The notes beneath the pieces are model-generated. The model saw only the letters and a program-made list of their open reading frames with translations, did not search any database and had not been told where the DNA came from. A stretch of DNA of 64,000 bases from Bog-756 sp035949055. GTDB lineage: Bacteria > Actinomycetota > Acidimicrobiia > Acidimicrobiales > RAAP-2. The stretch spans positions 1 through 64,000 of the forward strand of contig DASZIO010000012.1 in NCBI GenBank assembly GCA_035949055.1, written 5' to 3'. Both the position numbers and the translations under genes were made by a program. Below, piece by piece: positions 16,348-23,753 of this stretch (position 1 is the stretch's first letter; each line of letters opens with the position of its first letter).

Positions 16348-17139
16348 CGGGGCGTCTGCTGCGTCGGCCGTCACCGCCGGGCCGGGCACGTGGTGGGTCC
16401 CGTCGCGCATCGGTGGGAACTCGAAAGTGGCCGCGGTGGTCATCTTGGTGACCGTGGTGATCTCCGCCTCAGCCAGCGTCTCGTTGTCGTCGTCGATGAC
16501 GAGTTCCCAGCGACAATGCGGGGCCCGATCAGATGGCACCCGGGGGGGACGGTGCACGTGGCGGATGTGGGCCTTCGGGTTGATGGCCTGGGCCGTGACG
16601 TCGAAGGTGCCGTCTTCGATGTGGTGGCACATGCCCGTGACCATCTTGTCCCCCCATGGCTCGGCGTCCATCAACGCGCCGCAGTAGGCCAGCTCGAAAT
16701 AACCGTGCTTCTCGTCGACGACCTCGTAGCGCACGTCGAGATAGTGGTGGGGGAAGCCGGGATCGAGTTGGAGGATCTTGAAGATGGCCTCGACGTCGTC
16801 GCCCTCGACTCCCATGATCCGGCGCAGTCGTTGACCGTACACCGGGCTGGCGCCGCGCCACTCCTCGATGGCCAGCCGTTCCATCTCCTCCATCCCGTGC
16901 GACATGCCGATGGCCGCGCACATCGAGCGGTCGAGGATGTGGACAGCTTGGGCGTACTCGCGCACCAGGCGAACCAACGCGTGGTGGGACAGGTCCTCGT
17001 AGCGGAAGTCGGCTCGGAACGGGCCGGAGTAGTCCTCAAGCCCGCCCGCATCCAGATCGTCATTTCGCTCCGGCGGTCCACCGGGTCGCGCCCCGGTGCT
17101 GCCATCCGCCGGCCCCGGACCCGCGTTGCCGTGCTCCAT
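16339..17139 (-). CDS. Conserved protein of unknown function, first gene of the cyp51 operon
   Basis: 266 aa from the ATG at 17139, chosen because a -10 TATAGT lies exactly 7 nt upstream; the frame stays open further but reads through the promoter. The body (EDLSHHALVRLVREYAQAVH, then MGVEGDDVEAIFKILQLDPGF, GDKMVTGMCHHIEDGTFD and NPKAHIRHVHRPPR) looks like a globular enzyme. The CHHIED segment faintly recalls the L-2-amino-thiazoline-4-carboxylate hydrolase-like/DUF6125 proteins, but I would not assign a function. A low-complexity Gly/Pro-rich N-terminal 35 residues precedes the domain. The gene ends 13 nt before TetR, so all seven genes 17139-11575 probably form one transcript. Confidence 0.75.
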   Translation of the reverse strand: MEHGNAGPGPADGSTGARPGGPPERNDDLDAGGLEDYSGPFRADFRYEDLSHHALVRLVREYAQAVHILDRSMCAAIGMSHGMEEMERLAIEEWRGASPVYGQRLRRIMGVEGDDVEAIFKILQLDPGFPHHYLDVRYEVVDEKHGYFELAYCGALMDAEPWGDKMVTGMCHHIEDGTFDVTAQAINPKAHIRHVHRPPRVPSDRAPHCRWELVIDDDNETLAEAEITTVTKMTTAATFEFPPMRDGTHHVPGPAVTADAADAPRR

Positions 17140-17145
17140 GGTGTG

Positions 17146-17169
17146 GACTATAGTCTGGACAGCTGTCCA
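17146..17169. promoter_or_regulatory. Divergent palindromic promoter/operator of the cyp51 operon
   Basis: Two adjacent perfect palindromes: GACTATAGTC (17146-17155), which places TATAGT -10 elements on both strands, and TGGACAGCTGTCCA (17156-17169), a typical TetR-type operator. On the reverse strand TATAGT (17152-17147) is 7 nt before the ATG at 17139 (leaderless). On the forward strand TATAGT (17149-17154) would start a transcript near 17161 for the dehydrogenase cluster. The 14-bp palindrome overlaps the reverse-strand spacer and the forward start site, so one regulator could control both directions. Confidence 0.7.
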
Positions 17170-17273
17170 AGTACAGGGTCGATCGGCCGCAGGCCTTCGC
17201 CGCACCCGGCCCGTCGCCGACGTCGTGGTGGCCACATCGTCGGCGGGCCCGTCCGATGGAAGGGGGAGTCCAA

Positions 17274-18167
17274 GTGCCGAACCAACAGTCCTCCGGCGGG
17301 GACCCGGCCAGACCCGCGGTCGGGGTCATCGGGCTCGGCGACGTCGGCAACGGAGTGGCCCGGAGCCTCCTACGCGAAGGCTTCCCGCTCGTGGTCTGTG
17401 ACGTGCGCGCCGAGGCCACCGAGCGCTATGCCGACACTGCGCACGTGGCCGGTTCGCCGGCCGAGCTGGTCCGGCGGTCGGATGTCGTCGTCGTCGCGGT
17501 GGTCGACGACAAACAGGTGCACACCGTCCTCTCCGGACCGGACGGCGGCTTGGCCGCAGCCGGGCCCGGGACGACCTTCGTGGTGGTGAGCACCATCTCG
17601 GGTGCGTGCGTCCAAGCCATCGGCGCCGAGGCCGCCGGGCTCGGGGTGGCCGTGCTCGACTGCGGCGTAAGTGGGGGCCCGACCGCGGCGGCCACCGGCG
17701 ACCTGGTGTGCATGGTCGGCGGGGACCCGTCGGTGATCGAGCGAACCCAATCCGTGTTCGATGCCATCGGGTCGCTCACCGTGACCATGGGGCCCTTCGG
17801 TTCGGGCCTGGCGGCCAAGCTGGCGCGCAACCTCGTGCAGTACGGGTCGTGGCTGGCCGCGTACGAAGCCCAGCGCCTGGCCGAGGCGGCCGGCATCGTG
17901 CTCGCCGACCTGGCGACGGTCATCCGCGCCAGCGACGCCTACATCGGCGGCGCCTCGAGACTCATGTTCCGCTCGACGGCGGCGCCGTTCACCGACGCGG
18001 ACGATCCCGGACTGGTCGGTGCCATGCGGGCGGGGGCGTCGCTGGCCCACAAGGACCTGACTGCGGCGCTCGAGATGGCCCGCTCGCTCGGCGTCGAGCT
18101 GCCGCTGGCCACCATGACCGATGACCGGTGCGATGAGATGTTCGGGCTGGGCCCGGCCGCGTCCTGA
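17274..18167 (+). CDS. NAD(P)-dependent dehydrogenase, 3-hydroxyisobutyrate dehydrogenase family
   Basis: 297 aa from GTG 17274, which has GAAGGGGGAG as Shine-Dalgarno about 5 nt upstream; an ATG at 17256 is a less likely alternative. The Rossmann motif GVIGLGDVGNGVARSLL opens the protein, the substrate-binding DCGVSGGPTAAATGDLVCMVGG is the family's signature, and the catalytic Lys is in AAKLARN. The family oxidises beta-hydroxyacids; this member's substrate is unknown. First gene of the forward cluster divergent from the cyp51 operon. Confidence 0.9.
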   Translation: MPNQQSSGGDPARPAVGVIGLGDVGNGVARSLLREGFPLVVCDVRAEATERYADTAHVAGSPAELVRRSDVVVVAVVDDKQVHTVLSGPDGGLAAAGPGTTFVVVSTISGACVQAIGAEAAGLGVAVLDCGVSGGPTAAATGDLVCMVGGDPSVIERTQSVFDAIGSLTVTMGPFGSGLAAKLARNLVQYGSWLAAYEAQRLAEAAGIVLADLATVIRASDAYIGGASRLMFRSTAAPFTDADDPGLVGAMRAGASLAHKDLTAALEMARSLGVELPLATMTDDRCDEMFGLGPAAS

Positions 18168-18234
18168 CCCTGACCCGGCGTACGTCCTCATGACGAATCC
18201 CCTGTCGACGCCATGATTGAGAGGATGATCAGCC

Positions 18235-18654
18235 ATGAATGAGCCCCATCCGGGCGAGACGGGTGCCGCCGGCGAGGACGACCCCGCCTCGGTGCGGGCC
18301 CGGGGCATGGCCAAGATGCACGAGGTCTACGGCTTCTCGGTCGATCCCGACGAGATCCCCGCCCCGTACGTGGCGTTCACCGTCGACCACCTCTTCGGGG
18401 AGGTCTGGACGAGGCCCGAGCTCGGTATCCGCGACCGGCGCCTAATGACCATCGGGGTGCTGGCCGCGCTGGGGCAGTCGCAGCTCGTCGAGATCCAGTT
18501 CCAGTCGGCCCTCGACCGCGGCGAACTGACCGAGGAGCAGGTCCGTGAGACCGTCGTGCACCTCACCCACTACATCGGCTGGCCCCTGTCCACCGGCGTC
18601 AACGAGGTGGCCGAACGGGTGATCGCGCGGCGTCACCGGGACGCGGGAACGTGA
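18235..18654 (+). CDS. Carboxymuconolactone decarboxylase-family (AhpD-like) protein
   Basis: 139 aa, all-helical. LGIRDRRLMTIGVLAALGQSQLVEIQFQSALDRGELTEEQVRETVVHL is the CMD core. The redox CxxC of AhpD is absent, and the SQLVEIQFQSA helix is nearer to the decarboxylase subgroup; reaction uncertain. Shine-Dalgarno GAGAGGA precedes the ATG. The stop overlaps the next gene's GTG start by four bases. Confidence 0.88.
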   Translation: MNEPHPGETGAAGEDDPASVRARGMAKMHEVYGFSVDPDEIPAPYVAFTVDHLFGEVWTRPELGIRDRRLMTIGVLAALGQSQLVEIQFQSALDRGELTEEQVRETVVHLTHYIGWPLSTGVNEVAERVIARRHRDAGT

Positions 18655-19433
18655 GCCCATCTCCGCCCGCCCCCATGGTCCGCTTCGACTTCAGCGACCG
18701 GGTGGCCATCGTCACCGGCTCGGGTGGCGGGATCGGGCAGGCCTACGCCGAGGCGCTGTCCGACGCCGGGGCCTCAGTGCTGGTGGCTGACATCGTCGAG
18801 GAACCCGCCGCCGCGGTAGCCAGCGCAATCCGGGCCGCGGGGGGTCGGGCCGAGTCGGTGCGGGTCGACGTGGCCGACCCCACCTCCACCGCGGCCATGG
18901 CGGCGGCGGCCGTTGAACGGTTCGGGGGGATCGACTACCTGGTGAACAACGCCGCCATCTTCGGGACGATGCAGCTCGACCTGCTGATCACCGTCGACTG
19001 GGAGTACCTCAACCGGTTCCTCTCGGTCAACCTGCTCGGCGCCCTCAATTGCGTGCGGGCGTGTTGGCCGGCCATGAAGGCGCGCGGCGGCGGGGCAGTG
19101 GTGAACCAGTCCTCGACCGCCGCCTATCTCTACGCCGGCTTCTACGGTCTGGCCAAGGCCGGGGTCAACTCGCTCACCCAGCAGCTCGCCCACGAGCTGG
19201 GCGGTGACCGCATCCGAGTCAACGCCATCGCCCCGGGACCCATCGACACCGAGGCGTCGAGAGCGGTGGTCCCCTCCGCGTTCATGGAGCCGATCGTCGC
19301 CTCGCTGGCCATCAAGCGGCAGGGCGATCCCTCGGACCTGGTCGGCATGTGCCTCTTCCTCCTGTCCGATGCGTCCGCCTGGATGACCGGCCACGTGGTC
19401 AACGTGGACGGTGGTCAGGTGTTTCGCCCGTGA
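18651..19433 (+). CDS. SDR-family oxidoreductase
   Basis: 260 aa. TGSGGGIGQAYAEAL is the TGxxxGIG cofactor loop, ADIVEE suggests NAD(H) preference (Asp at the end of strand 2), NNAA at VNNAAIFG, and the catalytic set is Ser in NQSSTAAY with Tyr-Lys in YGLAKAG. C-terminal MTGHVVNVDGGQVFRP is the usual SDR tail. GTG start overlaps the previous stop (GTGA), and its own stop overlaps the next start, so it is translationally coupled on both sides. Probably oxidises a hydroxyacyl intermediate of the cluster. Confidence 0.9.
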   Translation: MSPSPPAPMVRFDFSDRVAIVTGSGGGIGQAYAEALSDAGASVLVADIVEEPAAAVASAIRAAGGRAESVRVDVADPTSTAAMAAAAVERFGGIDYLVNNAAIFGTMQLDLLITVDWEYLNRFLSVNLLGALNCVRACWPAMKARGGGAVVNQSSTAAYLYAGFYGLAKAGVNSLTQQLAHELGGDRIRVNAIAPGPIDTEASRAVVPSAFMEPIVASLAIKRQGDPSDLVGMCLFLLSDASAWMTGHVVNVDGGQVFRP

Positions 19434-20197
19434 GCGCCGGCCGGGTCGACATCGAGGACGACCAAGGTGTCCGGCTGGTGGCCTTCGACCGGCCCGAGGT
19501 CCTGAACGCCTTCGACGCCGCCATGTACGAGGCCACCAGTGCCGCCCTCACCGACGCCCTCGTCGACGACGGTGTCCGGGCCGTGGTGTTGTGTGGCCGC
19601 GGCCGGGCCTTCACCTCGGGCCAGGATCTGCGCGAGATGGCCGCTCTGGCCAGCGGGGCCACTGGCGCCCCGGCCCCGGGGTTGGGGTTCTCCCGCCTGC
19701 TCGACGCTGTGGTCTCCTTCGACAAGCCGCTGCTGGCCGCGGTCCACGGGGTGGCCGTCGGGCTCGGCTGCACCCTGCTCGGTCACGTCGACCTGGTGCT
19801 GGTGGAGGAAGGCAGCCGGCTGCGCGCCCCCTTCGCCGAGCTCGGTGTCCCGCCCGAGGCCGCCAGCAGCTGGCTCTTGCCCGAGCGCATGGGTTGGCAA
19901 CGGGCGGCGGCTCTGTTGTTGGCCTCGGAGTGGATCGGCGCTGCCGAGGCGGTAGACGCCGGACTCGCCCTGCGGGTGTGCCCGGTCGGGACGGTGCTCG
20001 AGGAGACGCTGACCCTGGGCCGCCGCATCGCCTCGTTCCGTCCTGATGCCACCCGCCGGATCAAGCAGTTGATGACCGCGGCCCGCCGACCGGACGTCGA
20101 GGCGGCCCGGGCCCGGGAGGAAGCGGCGTTCGCCGCGCTGTTCGCCGACCCCGGCACTGATTTCGGTTCAGAGCTCACCGCCGGCCTCGGATCCTGA
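19430..20197 (+). CDS. Enoyl-CoA hydratase/isomerase family protein
   Basis: 255 aa from GTG 19430 (GTGA overlap with the SDR). Crotonase features: the first oxyanion-hole loop GRAFTSGQDLREM, the second AAVHGVAVGLGCTLLGHVDLVL, and ELGVPPEAASSWLLPERMG with Glu at the catalytic position. Acts on CoA thioesters in beta-oxidation-like or aromatic/steroid-ring catabolism. Substrate unknown. Upstream extension of the frame into the SDR gene is rejected. Confidence 0.92.
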   Translation: MSAGRVDIEDDQGVRLVAFDRPEVLNAFDAAMYEATSAALTDALVDDGVRAVVLCGRGRAFTSGQDLREMAALASGATGAPAPGLGFSRLLDAVVSFDKPLLAAVHGVAVGLGCTLLGHVDLVLVEEGSRLRAPFAELGVPPEAASSWLLPERMGWQRAAALLLASEWIGAAEAVDAGLALRVCPVGTVLEETLTLGRRIASFRPDATRRIKQLMTAARRPDVEAARAREEAAFAALFADPGTDFGSELTAGLGS

Positions 20198-20200
20198 GCG

Positions 20201-21055
20201 ATGCGCCTCGGCATCACCGCGTTCCTCACCGATCTGACCATGACCCCAGCCGAGCTGGCGATGGCGGCCGAGGAGCGCGGCTTCGACTCCCTGTTCGTCC
20301 CCGAGCACACCCACCTTCCCGTGCGGGCCGCCACGCCGCCGGGGCTGGTCGAAGGAGTCCGCCTCGAGGACTACCGGCGCAGCCTCGATCCCCTGGTGGC
20401 CCTGTCCACCGCGGCCTCGGTGACCGCGCGGATCGCCCTCGGCACCGGGGTGGTGCTGGTCGCCCAGCACGATCCCGTGGTGCTGGGCAAGCAGGTGGCG
20501 ACCCTCGACCACCTGAGCGGCGGCCGGGTGGTGCTGGGCATCGGGTTCGGGTGGAACCAGGCTGAGGCGGCCGATCACGGCGTCCCCTTCGACTCGCGCC
20601 TCGAGATCGCCCGCGAGCACGTGCTGTGCATGCAGGCCCTCTGGTCGGAGGAGACCGCCGAATTCCACGGCCGCTACGTCTCGCTCGATCCCTGCTGGAG
20701 CTGGCCGAAGCCGCTGCAGCGCCCACGGGTCCCCACGCTGGTCGGCGGCCGGGCCACATCGGCCGTCTTCGCCGCCGTGGCCGAATACGGCGACGGGTGG
20801 ATGCCGATCGGCGGATCGGGCCTGGGCGACGCCCTTCCCCGCCTCCATCGCGCCGTGGAGCAACGCGGCCGCGACCCGCAAGTGATCCGCGTCGTCCCCT
20901 TTGGCACGGTGCCGAGCGACCAGAAGCTCGACCACTACACGGGCCTCGGCATCCGAGAGGTCGTGCTGCGCGTGCCGTCCGGACCGGCCGATGACATGGT
21001 CGCCGCCCTTGACGGCCTTGTCCCGTACCTCGAACGGTTCCGGGGCGAGGCATGA
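20201..21055 (+). CDS. LLM-class F420-dependent oxidoreductase
   Basis: 284 aa luciferase-like TIM barrel. Seen: MRLGITAFLTDLTMTPAELA, FVPEHTHLP, and ATLDHLSGGRVVLGIGFGWN, the hallmark of actinobacterial F420-dependent family members, then EYGDGWMPIGG. Uses reduced or oxidised F420 to transfer hydride to or from a small organic substrate; substrate unknown. It starts 3 nt after the enoyl-CoA hydratase stop, so it belongs to the same operon. Confidence 0.9.
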   Translation: MRLGITAFLTDLTMTPAELAMAAEERGFDSLFVPEHTHLPVRAATPPGLVEGVRLEDYRRSLDPLVALSTAASVTARIALGTGVVLVAQHDPVVLGKQVATLDHLSGGRVVLGIGFGWNQAEAADHGVPFDSRLEIAREHVLCMQALWSEETAEFHGRYVSLDPCWSWPKPLQRPRVPTLVGGRATSAVFAAVAEYGDGWMPIGGSGLGDALPRLHRAVEQRGRDPQVIRVVPFGTVPSDQKLDHYTGLGIREVVLRVPSGPADDMVAALDGLVPYLERFRGEA

Positions 21056-21071
21056 GTCGGGAGGCGACGAA

Positions 21072-21809
21072 ATGAGTGAGTACCCGGCCGAGCCGGCCGC
21101 ACCGCCAGGTCGACCCGGGCCGACTGGGCCGCCGGGTCGCCCGTGGAGCGGGAACGGGCGAGAGGAGCTGGCCGACGCTGTCCGGCGGCTGATGGCGCTC
21201 ACGGTGACGGCCGCGGCCCCGCCCGAGGTGCTGGCCGATGCGGCCCGCCGAGCGGGCGCGCTGGCCGGCGAGCTCGAGGGGCACGTACCACCGGCCGGGT
21301 CTGGGCCCGTGGCTCGCTACGCCGACCAATCGGCGATGCCCCAAGAGGCCGTCACGTTGGCCGCGGCCATGCCCTTCGATGTGGTCATCGGTTCCTGCAA
21401 CCCGGTGGCCCCGCCCGTCGAGGTGTCCTTCGAACAGCCCTTGGCCGTCGGCCGGGTGTCATTCACCGCCCACTACGAAGGGGCACCTGGCTGTGTCCAC
21501 GGCGCGGTGATCGCCGGCGCCTTCGACATCATGTTGACGGCGGCCAACGTAATGGCCGGGGCGGCCGGGCCCACCGTCAGCCTGTCCCTCCGCTACCGCA
21601 AGCCCACGCTCATCGACCAACCGGTCCGCTTCGAGGCATGGGTGACCGAACGCACCGCCCGACGCACCCACAGCCGGGGACGGTTGCTGCAAGGGGAGGT
21701 GGTGACGGTGGAGGCCGAGGGCGTGTTCGCCACCCTCGACCGCTCGAGGATCGAGTCGATGCACCGGCGCGGCCGCAGTAGCCGAGCGCGCCGGCCCGAC
21801 AGTATCTAG
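21072..21809 (+). CDS. PaaI-like hotdog-fold thioesterase
   Basis: 245 aa from ATG 21072, which has GGGAGG 8-9 nt upstream. The hotdog core is in the C-terminal half: GRVSFTAHYEGAPGCVHGAVIAGAFDIMLTAANV, then SLSLRYRKPTLIDQPVRFEAWV. Such enzymes hydrolyse acyl-CoA thioesters. The N-terminal ~100 residues (Pro/Gly-rich then a helix) are an extension not present in PaaI itself. Ends the catabolic part of the cluster, fitting release of CoA from a product or a blocked intermediate. Confidence 0.85.
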   Translation: MSEYPAEPAAPPGRPGPTGPPGRPWSGNGREELADAVRRLMALTVTAAAPPEVLADAARRAGALAGELEGHVPPAGSGPVARYADQSAMPQEAVTLAAAMPFDVVIGSCNPVAPPVEVSFEQPLAVGRVSFTAHYEGAPGCVHGAVIAGAFDIMLTAANVMAGAAGPTVSLSLRYRKPTLIDQPVRFEAWVTERTARRTHSRGRLLQGEVVTVEAEGVFATLDRSRIESMHRRGRSSRARRPDSI

Positions 21810-21889
21810 AGTCACCCGTGGGAACCGCTGGGGGAGGACGGCAAGACGCTGTTCCGTGGCTGTTCACGCGACGAAGGGGAGGAGCAGTC

Positions 21890-23194
21890 ATGAGCTTCAC
21901 CACCCAGGGAAGGACACGTCTCCGCCGTTCGGCTCCGATCATCGCGGCACTGGGCGCCCTCGTGGTCGGAGCGACGCTCACCGCGTGCTCGTCGACCAAG
22001 GCGTCGCCCGCCACCAACTCGTCGTCCAACTCGACCATCCCGGCGTCGGCGTTCAACGACCACACCGGGATAACCCCGACCTCGGTCACCGTCTCGACCA
22101 TCTCGTGGCAGCAGATCTTCAAGTCGGCGGTCGGGGTTCAGGCCTACGCCGACTATGTGAACTCGCAAGGTGGGGTCGGCGGCCGCAAGCTCATCGTCAC
22201 CTCCGGCGATGACGGCGATTCCGGGGCCACCAACAAGCAGCTGACTCAGGCCGCGGTCAGCGGCGATTTCGCCACGGTCGGGAGCTTCTCGCTCCAGGAC
22301 GGCTTCGGTGGCACCGTCCTGGCCACCAACCCGGGCGTCCCCAACGTTTCCCCGACGCTGGACCCGGCCGCCACCCGGCTGCCCAACAGCTTCAGCGCCG
22401 CCGTGTCGGCCGGCGGTTGGCAGCTCGGCCCGCTGGTCTACTTCAAGACCAAGTTCCCCAACGACGTGACCCACGCCGGAGCGCTGGTGGCCGACATCCA
22501 GCCCGCCCCCACCCTGTTCAACGGCGAGAAGGCGGCCATGAACCACCTCGGCTACAAGCTCGCCTACGAGCAGACCTTCGACGTCACCCAGCAGGACTTC
22601 AACCAGAACGTGATTGCCATGAGGAACGACGGGGTCAAGATCCTCTTCATCGAGCAGATGCCCCAGAACTACGCCGGCGCGGTGCTCAAGGCGCTCAATC
22701 AGCAGAATTTCCATCCCGTCGTGGTGCTCGGGGCGTCCACCTACAGCGAGGCGCTGGTGGGCTCCTCCGGCGGTGCCGCCAACATCGACGGGTCGTATCT
22801 CGAGCAGAACGCCGCGCTGTACCTCGGGGAGGATGCCTCCAGCCTGCCGGCGGTGAGCACCTTCCTGGCCTGGATACAGAAGGCGCAGCCGGGCTTCCAG
22901 GCCGATCTCTACTCCTTCTACGGGTGGATCAACGCCGAGCTGTTCGTCCAGGCCCTCAAGGCGGCGGGCCCGGACCCGAGCCGGGGATCGGTGTTGCAGG
23001 CGTTGCGCAACATCACCTCGTACTCCGCCGGAAACCTCGTCGCGACGTCCAACCCGGCCCACAAGACCCCGTCGAACTGCTACATCATCGGCCACATCGT
23101 CAGCGGGCAGATCCAGCGGCTGGACGACCCACCGATCAACGGGCCGACCCACGGCTATCGCTGCGATCAGCCGTACTACTACTTGCCGACCTGA
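21890..23194 (+). CDS. Lipoprotein solute-binding protein, type-1 periplasmic fold (branched-chain-amino-acid-like)
   Basis: 434 aa from ATG 21890, preceded by GGGGAGGAG. A Tat-free lipoprotein signal: RTRLRR, hydrophobic IIAALGALVVGATL, lipobox LTAC with the Cys at about residue 33, then a Ser/Thr/Ala-rich linker. The domain has the LivJ-like features VGVQAYADYVNSQGGVGGRK and SGDDGDSGATNKQLTQ. ABC importers of this kind bring in amino acids, aromatic acids, amides or hydrophobic compounds. No permease or ATPase gene is adjacent, so the partner must lie elsewhere. Placed after a CoA-catabolic operon, it may bind the pathway's substrate (inference). Confidence 0.88.
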   Translation: MSFTTQGRTRLRRSAPIIAALGALVVGATLTACSSTKASPATNSSSNSTIPASAFNDHTGITPTSVTVSTISWQQIFKSAVGVQAYADYVNSQGGVGGRKLIVTSGDDGDSGATNKQLTQAAVSGDFATVGSFSLQDGFGGTVLATNPGVPNVSPTLDPAATRLPNSFSAAVSAGGWQLGPLVYFKTKFPNDVTHAGALVADIQPAPTLFNGEKAAMNHLGYKLAYEQTFDVTQQDFNQNVIAMRNDGVKILFIEQMPQNYAGAVLKALNQQNFHPVVVLGASTYSEALVGSSGGAANIDGSYLEQNAALYLGEDASSLPAVSTFLAWIQKAQPGFQADLYSFYGWINAELFVQALKAAGPDPSRGSVLQALRNITSYSAGNLVATSNPAHKTPSNCYIIGHIVSGQIQRLDDPPINGPTHGYRCDQPYYYLPT

Positions 23195-23201
23195 TGCGCG
23201 G

Positions 23202-23250
23202 GGCTGACCGGCCCCGACCTGGCTGACCGGCCCGACCTGGCTGACCGGCC
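23202..23250. repeat. Short 18-19 bp tandem repeat
   Basis: Two and two-thirds copies of GGCTGACCGGCC(C)CGACCT between convergent genes, just after the solute-binding-protein stop. Non-coding; may be slippage-derived. Confidence 0.7.
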
Positions 23251-23254
23251 TGCA

Positions 23255-23270
23255 CCGCCCGTCGGGGCGG
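23255..23270. terminator. Short GC hairpin between convergent genes
   Basis: CCGCCC-GTCG-GGGCGG, a 6-bp stem with tetraloop, between the solute-binding protein and rpsT stops. No T-tract. Plausible bidirectional terminator. Confidence 0.45.
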
Positions 23271-23278
23271 GCCCGAGG

Positions 23279-23548
23279 TCAGTCGTCGGCCGACAGCGCA
23301 GCCGCCCTCCTCATCAGCCGGGCCTTGCGGTTGGCTGCCTGGTTCTTGTGGATGACGCCCTTGGCCGCAGCCTTGTCGATGCGCTTGACCGCCAGCCGGA
23401 GGGCCTCCTCGCTGTCGTCGCTACCCTCCTCGAGCGCGGCGATGGCCCGCCGGGTGCGGGTGCGCAGCTCCGATCGGACCGACTTGTTACGGGCCTGGCG
23501 CTTGAGGGTCTGGCGATTGCGCTTGATCTGGCTCTTGATGTTGGCCAC
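23279..23548 (-). CDS. rpsT: 30S ribosomal protein S20
   Basis: 89 aa. VANIKSQIKRNRQTLKRQARN at the N-terminus and GVIHKNQAANRKARLMRRAAAL at the C-terminus are diagnostic of bS20, which binds 16S rRNA in the body of the small subunit. GTG start at 23548 with GAGGA about 9 nt upstream. A -10-like TATCCT (23655-23650, reverse strand) lies about 100 nt upstream. Next to lepA in divergent orientation, as in many actinobacteria. Confidence 0.95.
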   Translation of the reverse strand: MANIKSQIKRNRQTLKRQARNKSVRSELRTRTRRAIAALEEGSDDSEEALRLAVKRIDKAAAKGVIHKNQAANRKARLMRRAAALSADD

Positions 23549-23649
23549 TTGCTGGGTCCTCGTAGATCTCGGGTGTCGGGCGCGTGCCCGGCCGGGTGAA
23601 GGCGACTGGGCTCCGGAGCGCCGACTCGGGCCGCTTCCGGAGACAGTGC

Positions 23650-23655
23650 AGGATA
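23650..23655 (-). promoter_or_regulatory. -10 element of rpsT
   Basis: TATCCT on the reverse strand about 100 nt before the rpsT start, implying a roughly 95-nt leader where S20 autoregulation could act. Confidence 0.35.
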
Positions 23656-23738
23656 GCAGGGCCCTCCCGCCGGCTGTCCCCGGGGTGGCGGGGGAGGAGC
23701 GCCTGGGCGGCGGGGGAGGACTGCCGGGGTGCCTTGGG

Positions 23739-23744
23739 TACGCT
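23739..23744 (+). promoter_or_regulatory. -10 element of lepA (near-leaderless)
   Basis: TACGCT, 9 nt before the GTG start of lepA; no Shine-Dalgarno between them. Confidence 0.5.
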
Positions 23745-23753
23745 GGCTTGCCC

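Noticed and set aside
23202..23250. Possible CRISPR array
   Set aside because: Fewer than three copies of an 18-19 bp unit with no spacers; no cas gene in the window.
23325..23753. N-terminal extension of lepA by about 140 residues
   Set aside because: The extension is antisense to rpsT and non-homologous; the LepA G domain begins right after GTG 23754.
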